DNA of 10,533 nucleotides from Flavobacteriaceae bacterium UBA5079 (GCA_002414705.1 DIAL01000018.1:114952-125484); one strand, 5' to 3'; counted from the first letter of the stretch, positions 1-7,881 are shown. Made by a program: numbers and translations. The notes: generated by a model not told the origin, from the sequence alone.

Positions 1-501
1 TGATAAACGCTTTGTTTTAGTACCTCTAGCTAGATAATAATTTATAAATGAAAATACTGCAAACAAAACAAAACAGATAGCCAAAATAGACCAAACGTCA
101 AAACTAACTGCATTTGATACCTGGTTTATAACTTTAGAAATGCCAACTTCAGGAATCACATCTATGGCATCTACGGTCATGTTTTTGGCAAAAGTCATAT
201 TTTGCTGAATATCGGCATCTTTTGGTGCTAATTGAAGTGCTTTTTCATAATAAAATATACTTGGCGCAATATGGTTGAGTTTGTAATGTGCATTAGCTAT
301 GTTGAAATACAGCTCTGCAGAATGCATATCACTATCCAAAATCTGCTCGTATTTACGAATGGCTTCATCATATTTAGCATCATTATACAAGGCGTTACCT
401 TGCTCAAATAATTGCGTATTTTGACCAAAAGAACAAAGACTTATTAGCACAACCATAAGCGCTAAAAAATATGTTTTTTGAAGGTGTATTATCTGTAACA
501 T
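1..501 (-). CDS. batE: BatE, TPR-containing membrane protein (C-terminal part outside window)
   Basis: The frame is open from the ATG at 501 to the left edge, giving 167 residues with no stop, so the C-terminus is missing. Residues 1-26 form a signal peptide (MLQIIHLQKTYF, then a hydrophobic stretch ending SLCSFGQ). Two TPR-like helical repeats follow at about 31-60 (LFEQGNALYNDAKYDEAI) and 62-95 (AELYFNIANAHYKLN, EKALQLAPKD), and a transmembrane segment lies at about 136-156. Known BatE proteins have exported TPRs, membrane segments and often a C-terminal SH3-like domain; that last part would lie beyond position 1. The ATG is only 2 nt after the batD TAG stop, so translation is probably coupled to batD. 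I infer a scaffold role in the envelope Bat complex. The assignment rests on the domain order plus position as last gene after batD. Confidence 0.88.
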   Translation of the reverse strand, partial: MLQIIHLQKTYFLALMVVLISLCSFGQNTQLFEQGNALYNDAKYDEAIRKYEQILDSDMHSAELYFNIANAHYKLNHIAPSIFYYEKALQLAPKDADIQQNMTFAKNMTVDAIDVIPEVGISKVINQVSNAVSFDVWSILAICFVLFAVFSFINYYLARGTKTKRLS

Positions 502-503
502 AT

Positions 504-2276
504 CTATTTTAATTCTTTATCAATTTGTGAAATAGTGGCTGCTGCACGCTCATAATCTTTTTCCATTTCTACTTGTGTAATTGGCGTATAACGTGCCAAT
601 TCACAATTTTTCAAAATAGTAACAAAACTTGTAATAGTGTCTTGGTTTACATGACCTTTATTTAAAAGCTCTTGTATTTTTTCTTTACTTAATTCGCTTG
701 TTTCAATATGAAGTGTTGCTTTTAAATAGTTGTGTAAGGCTTTTTCTAAAGCTACATAAAAGGCTTCTTTTTTACCTAACGCTTTTTTGGCTTCGCTTAA
801 ATATTTCTTGGCAAGTTTATCTGCTTTTCTAATTTTATTTCCAAAGACATCAGCATCACGTTTTTCTTTATTTTTCTTAAAAACAATAACTAATGGAATG
901 GCTAAAAACGGCATTAAAAGTGATGCCCAAAATCCTGTAGATTTAAAGAAGTGATTTGGCTTGGTACTCGTAAAATTGGTATCTGTTTTTATAAACACAA
1001 ATTGATTACTATTTAAAACAACGCTTTGCTTATTGCCTCCAAGAGCTGTAACATTCTGATTTTCTGTTTGACTCGTTGGACCCTCTAAAACATCAATCAC
1101 AATTTCATTTGAATTGATGGTTTTATAGGTTTTAGTTTTTAAATCGAAATATGAAAAAGAGATATTCGGAATTGGATATTTACCTTTAAATTGCGGTACA
1201 ACGGTGTAACTATCGGAAATACGACCTTGCATACCATTTAAATTGGTTCGCACATCTTCTATGTGTTCTGGCTCAAAAACTTCCAGTGAACTTGGTAAAT
1301 TTAATTTTGGCAATTGAAATAGCTTTAAATTTCCAGAACCTGAAACCTCTACGTTAGCTTGTAAAGACTCGGTAGCATTTAATGACGGCTTAGAGGTGGT
1401 AACTTTAAAACTGAAATCGCCTACAGCACCTGTAAAATCAGCTGGTTTTCCTTGTTCTGGAAGTGGCTTAACATTAATAGTACGTTTACCTGCAGAAACG
1501 GTTTTATGCGCTTGAGCCATTAAACGACCACCAAAAATATCTCGACGATTTGTTGGTACCTCAACAGTAATATCTAAACTTAAAGGCTCAATTTCAAGTT
1601 CGCCTGTTTTCTGTGGATATAGAACGGTTTTTCGCAAAATTACATAGCGATAATCTTCTCCTTTATATGTGCCGTTTTGCACTTTAAGTTGTTTAATATC
1701 TATATTCTGACTCCAAAAATCACTATACTTCGGATTATCAATTTCGCGCCAATTACTAACACCAGTATCTGGCGAAACAAATAATTTATATACTACGGTA
1801 ATCGCTTCGTTTAAAAAAGGTTTATCATTTGAAACTTCAGCTACTAGATGGATGTTTTCTGAAGCAATATAATCTGCATTATTACCATCTTTTGGTGCTT
1901 CAACTGCACTTGTTACAACAATCGAAATGGGTGTGGTTTTATAAATTTCGCCATCAATTTCAATAACCGCTTGATTAATAGTAAAATTACCTTGGCGTTT
2001 TGGTGCTAAAAAATAGCTGTAGGTTTTGGCATAAGAACGTTTGCCATTAATCCATGAATTACTAACTGCTTGGTTTGGACCACCAACCACTGTGAAATTC
2101 TTAAAATCTGGTGGATTAAAATTATCACCATCTTTATTCATTTCAAAATCTACGCGTAAACGCTCATTTATACCTAACTTTTTCTTGCTTACTTTAGCTT
2201 CAAAAGTTATTTGAGCACTCGCAATAGTACTTGATAGCACTAGTAAAATAACCGCAATGTGTTTTATGAGTTTCAT
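504..2276 (-). CDS. batD: BatD, exported beta-sandwich protein with one membrane anchor
   Basis: This is a 590-residue protein of usual BatD length. It has a signal peptide at 1-21 (cleavage after IASA), a long exported beta-rich region at about 22-440 made of several Ig-like repeats, one transmembrane helix at about 447-466, and a basic, helical cytosolic tail at 467-590. The GSGNLKLFQLP motif at 313-323 followed by a proline-rich strand is typical of the BatD ('oxygen tolerance') family. The start is secure: an in-frame TAG lies four codons upstream with no usual start codon between. The spacer to batC is 60 nt and the spacer to batE is 2 nt. The large exported part suggests contact with periplasmic or envelope partners, while the tail could reach the MoxR/DUF58 side; that role is inference. 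No biochemical activity is established for the family as far as I know. Confidence 0.93.
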   Translation of the reverse strand: MKLIKHIAVILLVLSSTIASAQITFEAKVSKKKLGINERLRVDFEMNKDGDNFNPPDFKNFTVVGGPNQAVSNSWINGKRSYAKTYSYFLAPKRQGNFTINQAVIEIDGEIYKTTPISIVVTSAVEAPKDGNNADYIASENIHLVAEVSNDKPFLNEAITVVYKLFVSPDTGVSNWREIDNPKYSDFWSQNIDIKQLKVQNGTYKGEDYRYVILRKTVLYPQKTGELEIEPLSLDITVEVPTNRRDIFGGRLMAQAHKTVSAGKRTINVKPLPEQGKPADFTGAVGDFSFKVTTSKPSLNATESLQANVEVSGSGNLKLFQLPKLNLPSSLEVFEPEHIEDVRTNLNGMQGRISDSYTVVPQFKGKYPIPNISFSYFDLKTKTYKTINSNEIVIDVLEGPTSQTENQNVTALGGNKQSVVLNSNQFVFIKTDTNFTSTKPNHFFKSTGFWASLLMPFLAIPLVIVFKKNKEKRDADVFGNKIRKADKLAKKYLSEAKKALGKKEAFYVALEKALHNYLKATLHIETSELSKEKIQELLNKGHVNQDTITSFVTILKNCELARYTPITQVEMEKDYERAAATISQIDKELK

Positions 2277-2336
2277 GATGTCGTTCTATCCGCTTCTAAT
2301 ATCTCTTCGTTTTACCTCTTACTGTTTAAAAGGGTA

Positions 2337-3182
2337 TTACCAATCTTTTTCTGTTTGGACTTTAACACCTTTTTGTTTTTCAGCATTCATTTTTTCCTGA
2401 ACTTTAGCTTCATTATTATTCATAGCTTCTAACAGGTTTTTCATTTGCTGTGGCGACATTTGTCCAGGCTGTGGTTGTGGTGGCTGTTGTTTTTCCTCCT
2501 TATCTTTTCCTGGATCCTGATTTTCTTTGCCTTTATCTTCTTTGTCATCTTGAGGCTTGCCGTCTTCATCTTTTTTATCGTCGCCTTCCTGTTTATCTTG
2601 ATCGCCTTTGTCCTTTTGGTCGTCTTTGTCGCCTTCCTTATCCTGATCTTTATCTTGGTCTTTATCTTTATTTTCGTCCTGATTATCTTGATCCTGATTA
2701 TCGTCTTGATTTTGATCTTCTTGCTGTTTGGCACAGTCTTTTGCTAATGCCAAATTATAGCGCGATTCGTCGTCCGTTGGATTATTACGCAACGCATTTT
2801 TGTAGGCTTCAACCGCTTCTTTGCATTTTTTATTCTGCATCAATATATTTCCAATATTATGAAATGCTTGATGTTTTTCGGATTTTGATCTCGCTGCTTT
2901 AGCAGATTTTTGCAATTGATACAAGGCTTCTTCCAAATTACCTTCTATAATTTGTGAGGTTCCTAAATTATAACCTCCAACCGTTTCAGTTGGCGCTTCT
3001 GATATAGCTTCGCGATATGCCATTTCTGCGGAAATAAAATCGTCTTTCTCTAAAAGGGTATTTGCTTCAAAAACAAGATCGTTAGCGTTTTTTGTAGCTT
3101 TTAATAACGCATCCATATCTTCTTCTTGCGAGAAGACAGATACCGTAACTAGGGCGAATATGTAAATTAATAGGTTTTTCAT
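2337..3182 (-). CDS. batC: BatC, exported TPR protein with long Asp/Lys-rich low-complexity tail
   Basis: This 281-residue protein begins with a signal peptide (residues 1-18, cleavage near VFS-QE). Three TPR-like helical pairs follow, at about 34-66 (FEANTLLEKDDFISAEMAYREAI), 68-99 (GYNLGTSQIIEGNLEEALYQL) and 104-138 (FHNIGNILMQNKKCKEAVEAY). Residues 152-241 hold no aliphatic or aromatic residue and consist mostly of Asp, Lys, Gln, Glu, Asn and Gly. An ordered-looking C-terminus resumes at 242 (MSPQQMKNLLEAMNNNEAKV) and ends in EKDW, a type of ending I associate with BatC. An AAAGG five nt before the ATG can serve as ribosome binding site. The gene lies between batB and batD with spacers of 72 and 60 nt. 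TPRs normally bind peptides, so a scaffold role is likely; the tail's function is unknown. Confidence 0.9.
   Translation of the reverse strand: MKNLLIYIFALVTVSVFSQEEDMDALLKATKNANDLVFEANTLLEKDDFISAEMAYREAISEAPTETVGGYNLGTSQIIEGNLEEALYQLQKSAKAARSKSEKHQAFHNIGNILMQNKKCKEAVEAYKNALRNNPTDDESRYNLALAKDCAKQQEDQNQDDNQDQDNQDENKDKDQDKDQDKEGDKDDQKDKGDQDKQEGDDKKDEDGKPQDDKEDKGKENQDPGKDKEEKQQPPQPQPGQMSPQQMKNLLEAMNNNEAKVQEKMNAEKQKGVKVQTEKDW
2466..2726 (-). repeat. Degenerate Asp/Lys/Gln codon repeat inside batC
   Basis: This tract encodes batC residues 153-239. It is a run of GAT/GAC, AAA/AAG and CAA/CAG codons in irregular short units such as Asp-Gln-Asp-Lys. In residues 151-230 I count 26 Asp, 9 Glu and 17 Lys, so the segment is net acidic. 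Synonymous codons vary along the tract, so it is not a clean DNA microsatellite. The restricted codon set avoids stops in the other frames and therefore creates long spurious reading frames on both strands here. Confidence 0.85.
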
Positions 3183-3209
3183 TGGTGCCTTTAAAAGTAT
3201 AAAACTACT

Positions 3210-3221
3210 GGATTTTAATCC
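3210..3221. repeat. Short inverted repeat in the batB-batC spacer
   Basis: GGATTTTAATCC has 5-bp arms around a TT centre, lying in the 72-nt AT-rich spacer between the batB stop (3255) and the batC start (3182), about 28 nt before the batC ATG. It is the only GC-containing hairpin I see in this spacer. The stem is short and no T-run follows it on the operon strand, so a terminator is unlikely. Confidence 0.35.
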
Positions 3222-3254
3222 GTTAAATATTTTATAAAATTCAATTTGAAAATT

Positions 3255-4292
3255 TTACAGGTTTTCGTTGAATAAGTTTAGACGTTTAAGCCAAGCTGTT
3301 TTACGTTCTAACAAGAAAATATCAATAAATAAGAAGAAAATTGCCAATCCTAAAAACCATTGAAACTGATCTTTAAAATCTGCAAACTGTTTTGCTTCGT
3401 ATTCTTTTTTATCCATGCCGTTTAAAATATCGGTAATGGTTTCCACAACCTCATTGGTATTTCTTCCATTTATATAGGTTCCATTTGCTTTTTCAGCAAT
3501 TTGCATTAGGGTGCTTTCGTCTAGCTTTGTTATAACTGTTTCACCTGTGTTATCTTTCTTATAATTTAAAACTACGCCATTTCTTTTAATTGGAATTGGG
3601 CCACCTTTTACATCTCCAACACCAATTGTAAAAATCCTGATGCCTTCTTCATTGGCTTCACTTGCTACGTTTTCTGCCATTTCCGTATGGTCTTCCCCAT
3701 CTGAAATAATTATTAAAACGCGATTGGTTTGCTGCTCATCATCATAATAGGTTTTGGATAATTCAATGGCTTCATTAATTGCCGTTCCTTGGGATGATAA
3801 CATATCTGTATTCATGCCTTGCAGAAACATTTTAGCCGAAGCATAATCTGTAGTAATTGGCAACTGCGGAAATGCTTTTCCTGCATAGGCTATAATACCA
3901 ACACGATCGCCAGCCAAATTATTAATGATTTGCGTAACCAATTGTTTTGCCTTTTCTAAACGATTTGGCGCTATATCTTCGGCTAGCATACTTTTAGAAA
4001 CATCTACAGCAAAGACTATATCTACACCTTCACGCTTAACAGTTTCTAGCTTTGTTCCTATTTTAGGATTTACTAATGCTATGGCCAAACATGCAAAGGC
4101 TAAACTTAAAACAAGAACTTTTAAAGCTGTTTTAAATCCAGATTGATTAGGACTTAAACGTTTTAGCAAACGTTTGTTTGCAAATTTCTTTTGGGCTCTT
4201 TTTTTCCAAAATTGAAGCACAACAAACAGGAGCATAATTACCGGAATAACTGCCAATACCCAAAACCATATTTTTTCTTCTAATTGATACAT
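3255..4292 (-). CDS. batB: BatB, membrane-anchored VWA-domain protein
   Basis: This 345-residue protein has membrane segments at about 9-29 and 56-75, a VWA domain at about 90-290, and a last membrane segment at about 311-328 followed by a short basic tail. The metal-ion-dependent adhesion site (MIDAS) is complete: D97-V-S99-K-S101, the Thr of SSQGTAI at 170, and D198 in ISDGED. This architecture, and being the second of two adjacent VWA membrane genes, identifies BatB. The VWA domain sits in the loop between the second and third membrane segments. VWA domains with an intact MIDAS bind a divalent cation and a protein ligand; together with MoxR they are expected to form an ATPase-adaptor system. 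A perfect hairpin (4299-4316) precedes the start by 6 nt, and the spacer to batA is 36 nt. The ligand is unknown. Confidence 0.94.
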   Translation of the reverse strand: MYQLEEKIWFWVLAVIPVIMLLFVVLQFWKKRAQKKFANKRLLKRLSPNQSGFKTALKVLVLSLAFACLAIALVNPKIGTKLETVKREGVDIVFAVDVSKSMLAEDIAPNRLEKAKQLVTQIINNLAGDRVGIIAYAGKAFPQLPITTDYASAKMFLQGMNTDMLSSQGTAINEAIELSKTYYDDEQQTNRVLIIISDGEDHTEMAENVASEANEEGIRIFTIGVGDVKGGPIPIKRNGVVLNYKKDNTGETVITKLDESTLMQIAEKANGTYINGRNTNEVVETITDILNGMDKKEYEAKQFADFKDQFQWFLGLAIFFLFIDIFLLERKTAWLKRLNLFNENL

Positions 4293-4298
4293 ATTTAT

Positions 4299-4316
4299 TT
4301 CCCATTAAAATGGGAA
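4299..4316 (-). promoter_or_regulatory. Perfect 8-bp hairpin just upstream of the batB start
   Basis: On the mRNA strand the sequence reads TTCCCATT-TT-AATGGGAA, an exact inverted repeat with 8-bp arms. Sterically a 7-bp stem with a 4-nt loop is more likely. It fills half of the 36-nt batA-batB spacer and ends 6 nt before the batB ATG, so it covers the position of a ribosome binding site. On the mRNA strand it is followed by ATAAAT, not a U-run, so it is not a terminator of the operon. A role in batB translation or mRNA processing is inference. Confidence 0.55.
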
Positions 4317-4328
4317 TCTTTTTATAAA

Positions 4329-5336
4329 TTATACAAAGCTTCTAAAAATTGTGACACGTAAAAGAACCTCTAGCAAAAGCAACAAACCGGCTAACAGCAC
4401 TAATGGTCTAAACAATTCTTGATAATTATAAAATTTAAACTCTTCTACTTCTGTTTTTTCAAGCTTATTAATTTCATCATAAATTTCGCTCAACTTTTCA
4501 TTGTTTGTTGCACGAAAATATTTTCCGCCTGTAGCAGCTGCTATTTCTTTAAGCAATTCTTCATCAATTTCAACTTGCACATTTCCATATTGAAGATTTC
4601 CGTTTAACATAGAAACTGGTGATAATGCCATCCCATTTGTACCTAAACCAATGGTGTAGGTTTTTATGCCGAATTCTACGGCTAATTCACTCGCTATTTT
4701 AGGATCTATAAATCCAGAATTATTAACACCATCTGTTAATAGAATAATAACTTTGCTTTTTGCTTTACTATCTTTTAACCGGTTTACGGCTGTTGCCAAT
4801 CCCATTCCAATAGCTGTTCCGCCTTCTATTATAGTGTTGTATTCTATACTTTTTAAGGAACGTAATACAATAGTTTTATCACTTGTAATAGGTGTTTTTG
4901 TGTAACTTTCTCCTGCATATTCTACTAAACCAATTCGATCGTTTGGTCTGCCTTCTATAAACTCCGAAGCTACTTCTTTTAAAGCCTCTAATCGATTTGG
5001 TTTTAAATCCTTTGCCAACATACTTGCCGAAACATCGATAGCCATAACAATATCAATTCCACGAGTGGTTTTCGTTTTGGTACTGACATCTACAGAGCGT
5101 GGTCTTGCCAAAGCCGTAATTAAAGCTGCTAATGCCAACAAGCGCAGCACAAATAACAAATGCCTGAATTTTGGCAACACAGAAGGTGTTACTTTAAAAC
5201 CATTAATACTGGATATTTTTAGTTCGGCTGTCTGTTTGTTATGTTTTAAAACATACCAGATTATGGCAATTGGTAACAATAACAATAACCAGAAAAACTG
5301 TTTATCTAAAAAATCTACGCCTTCAAACATCATCAT
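4329..5336 (-). CDS. batA: BatA, membrane-anchored VWA-domain protein
   Basis: This 335-residue protein has membrane segments at about 13-30 and 58-77, a VWA domain at about 93-290, and a C-terminal membrane segment at about 310-327. The MIDAS is intact: D101-V-S103-A-S105, the Thr of GGTAIG at 174, and D202 in LLTDGVNN. The ATG at 5336 overlaps the stop of the upstream 554-residue gene in an ATGA arrangement, a usual sign of translational coupling. Three consecutive Met codons (5336, 5333, 5330) make the exact start uncertain by two residues. BatA and BatB share the same plan and motifs (DVSxSMLAxD, PNRLE) and are evidently paralogues, probably paired in the membrane. The ligand of the VWA domain is not known. 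Confidence 0.95.
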   Translation of the reverse strand: MMMFEGVDFLDKQFFWLLLLLPIAIIWYVLKHNKQTAELKISSINGFKVTPSVLPKFRHLLFVLRLLALAALITALARPRSVDVSTKTKTTRGIDIVMAIDVSASMLAKDLKPNRLEALKEVASEFIEGRPNDRIGLVEYAGESYTKTPITSDKTIVLRSLKSIEYNTIIEGGTAIGMGLATAVNRLKDSKAKSKVIILLTDGVNNSGFIDPKIASELAVEFGIKTYTIGLGTNGMALSPVSMLNGNLQYGNVQVEIDEELLKEIAAATGGKYFRATNNEKLSEIYDEINKLEKTEVEEFKFYNYQELFRPLVLLAGLLLLLEVLLRVTIFRSFV

Positions 5337-6997
5337 TCTGCAGTTGGTTTTAGTTCAATAGAATTTTCAATGCGCTCCACCATTTCGGCTGCATATTCAT
5401 CATCTTTTTGCCAAATAATAATAATTTGCTGAATGATGTTTTGTGTTGTAAAATGTAACAAGATATATTCGCCTTCCACAAAAGAATCTGAATTTCCAAT
5501 TGGGAATTGTGCGTAACCAAATGTTTTTAAGCCTTCTGCATTATTAGGTGTTACAAATTTTTCATTTTTTACGATAATATTAGTCACGCCTTTACTTTCC
5601 AAATCTTGGATGGCTTTTTCTGAAACAGCCACTAAATTGATAGAATCTTCAGGTTTCTGATTTTTTAACACAGCTGTATTCAGTGTGATATTTAAGTTGT
5701 TACCTAAACTACCGTAATTAAATGTGGTATAATCTACCTGTGCGTTTTCACTTTGTGTAGAATCCGCTTGCATGCGTTTTAAAACTTCAGGTGTAGAAAT
5801 ACTAATAGGTGGAAACCCATAATCACTTCGCACCCAATTACCTTCCAATAATTCCAAACTGTTATTTCCTAGTAAGGTGTCTTTTACATAAGTAAAACCG
5901 TATTTAAAGCCAAAACATATAAACGTAACCACCAATAACGCAACAACTACAAAGGCTGAAATAATTATTTTTCGGCGTTTCTTTTTGCGTTCTTGTGCTT
6001 CTTTATATTGTTCGTTTAGTAGTTTTTCTTCTTCAGTTGGTTCTGGTAACACCTCTTTTACGTGATCTATTTCTTCATCAATTGTTTTTCTATCAAACTT
6101 GGCCAATTCTTTATCTGGAGCAGATTTGGCGAATTTCACTAAATCGGCTCGCTTAAAAATACTCTCTAGATTTTTAATGGTTTCCAGACTTAAATCAATT
6201 TGATTGCCGTCTTTCAATAAGCGTAACCGCGAAATAAGCTCGTCTGTGGTGCTTTCTAAAGCGTGATCGTAAACCTTTTCATCTAGATAACGACGAATAG
6301 CAAGTGTTAATTCTGAATAGTACTCTTTATAAGCATCTGTTTCTAAATAGCGATGCTCATCTAACTGTTTTAATGCTAATTTGGCACGATCATAAGGTGG
6401 TAATAAGGCTATTTTTTCTTCTTCCGTTAATGGTTTTTTACGCCAGATAAACCAATATAATAATGCTGAAACTATCGCGATTGCCAACAAAACAATAAGT
6501 AAAATTTTCCACCAATTACTGCTGCTTTTTTCAACTGAAATGATAGGCTTTATAGCATATAAACCTTGTTTAAGCGTATCCACAATTACAGGATTCACCA
6601 TCACTTTAAGCGAATCTGTGAAAAGTGTTTTGTCGTTAATGATAATTTTTTGCCTAGGAATAGTATAGGCTCCAGAATCGAATTGGGTTAATCCGTATTT
6701 TTTTATCAGATTAAATTTTGCTGCATTTTTACTAGTATCTATAGTGTAGGATTCAATAACTTCTAAAGGTGAAAATGTGGCACCTTCTGGAAAAACAACC
6801 AAATCGGTACTGTCTGTTTCTACTTCTATTTGAAAGGTAATTTGCTCGCCTATTTTAATTTCAGAAACATCTGTAGCCCATTTTACTTGAGCTTGAGAAA
6901 CTGATGAATGTAGAAATAACATACAAGAAAACACAACCGTTAATGGTAAACCAAAAACGGAAATAATATGTTTCTTATAGTGTAAAAGTTGATTCAT
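5333..6997 (-). CDS. BatD-like protein with two membrane segments and an extra C-terminal exported domain
   Basis: This 554-residue protein reads, in order: signal peptide 1-36 (SVSQA-Q), exported beta-rich domain about 37-155 that opens like the first domain of BatD (VKWATDVSEIKIGEQITFQI), transmembrane helix 164-184, charged helical cytosolic region 186-342, second transmembrane helix 344-363, and a C-terminal domain 366-554 that should again be exported. The cytosolic part (YDRAKLALKQLDEHRYLETD, EYYSELTLAIRRYLDEK) resembles the helical module of DUF4381 proteins, which occupy the same place between DUF58 and VWA genes in gammaproteobacterial clusters. It is 15 nt after the DUF58 stop and overlaps batA by 4 nt. 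It probably links the cytosolic MoxR/DUF58 pair with membrane VWA proteins; this is inference. I do not recognise the C-terminal domain. Confidence 0.85.
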   Translation of the reverse strand: MNQLLHYKKHIISVFGLPLTVVFSCMLFLHSSVSQAQVKWATDVSEIKIGEQITFQIEVETDSTDLVVFPEGATFSPLEVIESYTIDTSKNAAKFNLIKKYGLTQFDSGAYTIPRQKIIINDKTLFTDSLKVMVNPVIVDTLKQGLYAIKPIISVEKSSSNWWKILLIVLLAIAIVSALLYWFIWRKKPLTEEEKIALLPPYDRAKLALKQLDEHRYLETDAYKEYYSELTLAIRRYLDEKVYDHALESTTDELISRLRLLKDGNQIDLSLETIKNLESIFKRADLVKFAKSAPDKELAKFDRKTIDEEIDHVKEVLPEPTEEEKLLNEQYKEAQERKKKRRKIIISAFVVVALLVVTFICFGFKYGFTYVKDTLLGNNSLELLEGNWVRSDYGFPPISISTPEVLKRMQADSTQSENAQVDYTTFNYGSLGNNLNITLNTAVLKNQKPEDSINLVAVSEKAIQDLESKGVTNIIVKNEKFVTPNNAEGLKTFGYAQFPIGNSDSFVEGEYILLHFTTQNIIQQIIIIWQKDDEYAAEMVERIENSIELKPTAE

Positions 6998-7012
6998 AAA
7001 TTATAATATCAA

Positions 7013-7879
7013 TTAGCCTCTTTGTTTGAAATAGCCTAATAATTTTTTAACATAGCTTTCATCCACGCGACAATCTATAGCACCTGCACCAGATTTGGAA
7101 AAACTTTCTTTAAAATAAGTGACTCTGTCATTATAATGCTTACTGTAACCCAATCGGATACTTTTAGATGCCGTATTTACCAACATACTTTTACCTGTTT
7201 CTTGGTCTTGCATTTGTACCATTCCTAAATTTGGCATTGTTTCTTCATGTCTGTCATACACACGAATACCTGAAATATCATGACGTCCAGCAGCAATTTT
7301 TAAATTGTGACGATAGTCATCTGTCATAAAATCGGAGAGCACAAAAACAATGGCTTTTCGTTTCATCACATTGGATAAAAATTTTAGGGCTTCAGCAATA
7401 TCTGTTTTCTGACTTTGTGGTTTAAACTCAATAAGTTCTCGGATTATTCGTAAAACATGCGAGCGTCCTTTTTTGGGCGGAATATAAAGCTCAATAGCAT
7501 CTGAAAATAAAATTAACCCTATTTTATCGTTATTCTGTGTGGCCGAAAAAGCAAGTGTTGCAGCAATTTCAGTAACTATTTCATTTTTAAATTGGGAATC
7601 GGTACCAAAAAATTCAGAACCCGAAACATCCACCATTAACATCATGGTTAGTTCGCGTTCTTCTTCAAAAACTTTAATGTGTGGCTCGTTGGTTCTGGCT
7701 GTTACATTCCAGTCTATATTTCGAACATCGTCTCCATATTGATATTGGCGGACTTCACTAAAAGTCATACCACGACCTTTGAAGGTGGAATGGTATTCAC
7801 CTCCAAAAATATGATCAGACAACTTTCGTGTCTTGATTTCTATTTTTCGTACTTTTTTTAGTAATTCTTTTGTATCCAT
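7013..7879 (-). CDS. DUF58 (VWA-like) cytosolic protein, MoxR partner
   Basis: This 288-residue protein has the DUF58 signature at about 48-62 (YGDDVRNIDWNVTAR) with the preceding FSEVRQY, and no signal peptide or membrane segment, so it is cytosolic. The VWA-like fold that follows keeps MIDAS-type residues: D84-V-S86-G-S88, T159 in QKTDIAEAL and D183 in VLSDF. DUF58 proteins are almost always encoded next to moxR and are regarded as its VWA-type partners. The ATG has an AAGGA directly in front of it that overlaps a 12-nt palindrome (7882-7893). The 76-nt gap to moxR is the longest within the operon. Some members of the family carry N-terminal membrane helices; this is the short soluble form. 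Its substrate is unknown. Confidence 0.93.
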   Translation of the reverse strand: MDTKELLKKVRKIEIKTRKLSDHIFGGEYHSTFKGRGMTFSEVRQYQYGDDVRNIDWNVTARTNEPHIKVFEEERELTMMLMVDVSGSEFFGTDSQFKNEIVTEIAATLAFSATQNNDKIGLILFSDAIELYIPPKKGRSHVLRIIRELIEFKPQSQKTDIAEALKFLSNVMKRKAIVFVLSDFMTDDYRHNLKIAAGRHDISGIRVYDRHEETMPNLGMVQMQDQETGKSMLVNTASKSIRLGYSKHYNDRVTYFKESFSKSGAGAIDCRVDESYVKKLLGYFKQRG

Positions 7880-7881
7880 TC

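Noticed and set aside
2441..2902. Long overlapping reading frames on both strands across the batC tail (2445-2747 plus, 2450-2902 plus, 2441-2734 minus)
   Set aside because: They arise because the repetitive Asp/Lys/Gln codons avoid stops in every frame. The translations are compositionally extreme (runs of Phe/Ile/Leu/Val, or Lys/Ile) and lie fully inside batC, which has a signal peptide, TPRs and a conserved end.
4299..4323. Rho-independent terminator on the plus strand (8-bp hairpin followed by TCTTTTT)
   Set aside because: There is no plus-strand gene to the left that it could end; all genes here are on the minus strand, where the hairpin is not followed by a U-run. Kept only as a possible antisense stop or 5' element of batB.
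3925..5361. Plus-strand reading frames antisense to batA and batB (for example 3925-4146, 4666-4905, 5065-5361)
   Set aside because: They are shadows of well-supported VWA genes, with low-complexity or featureless products.
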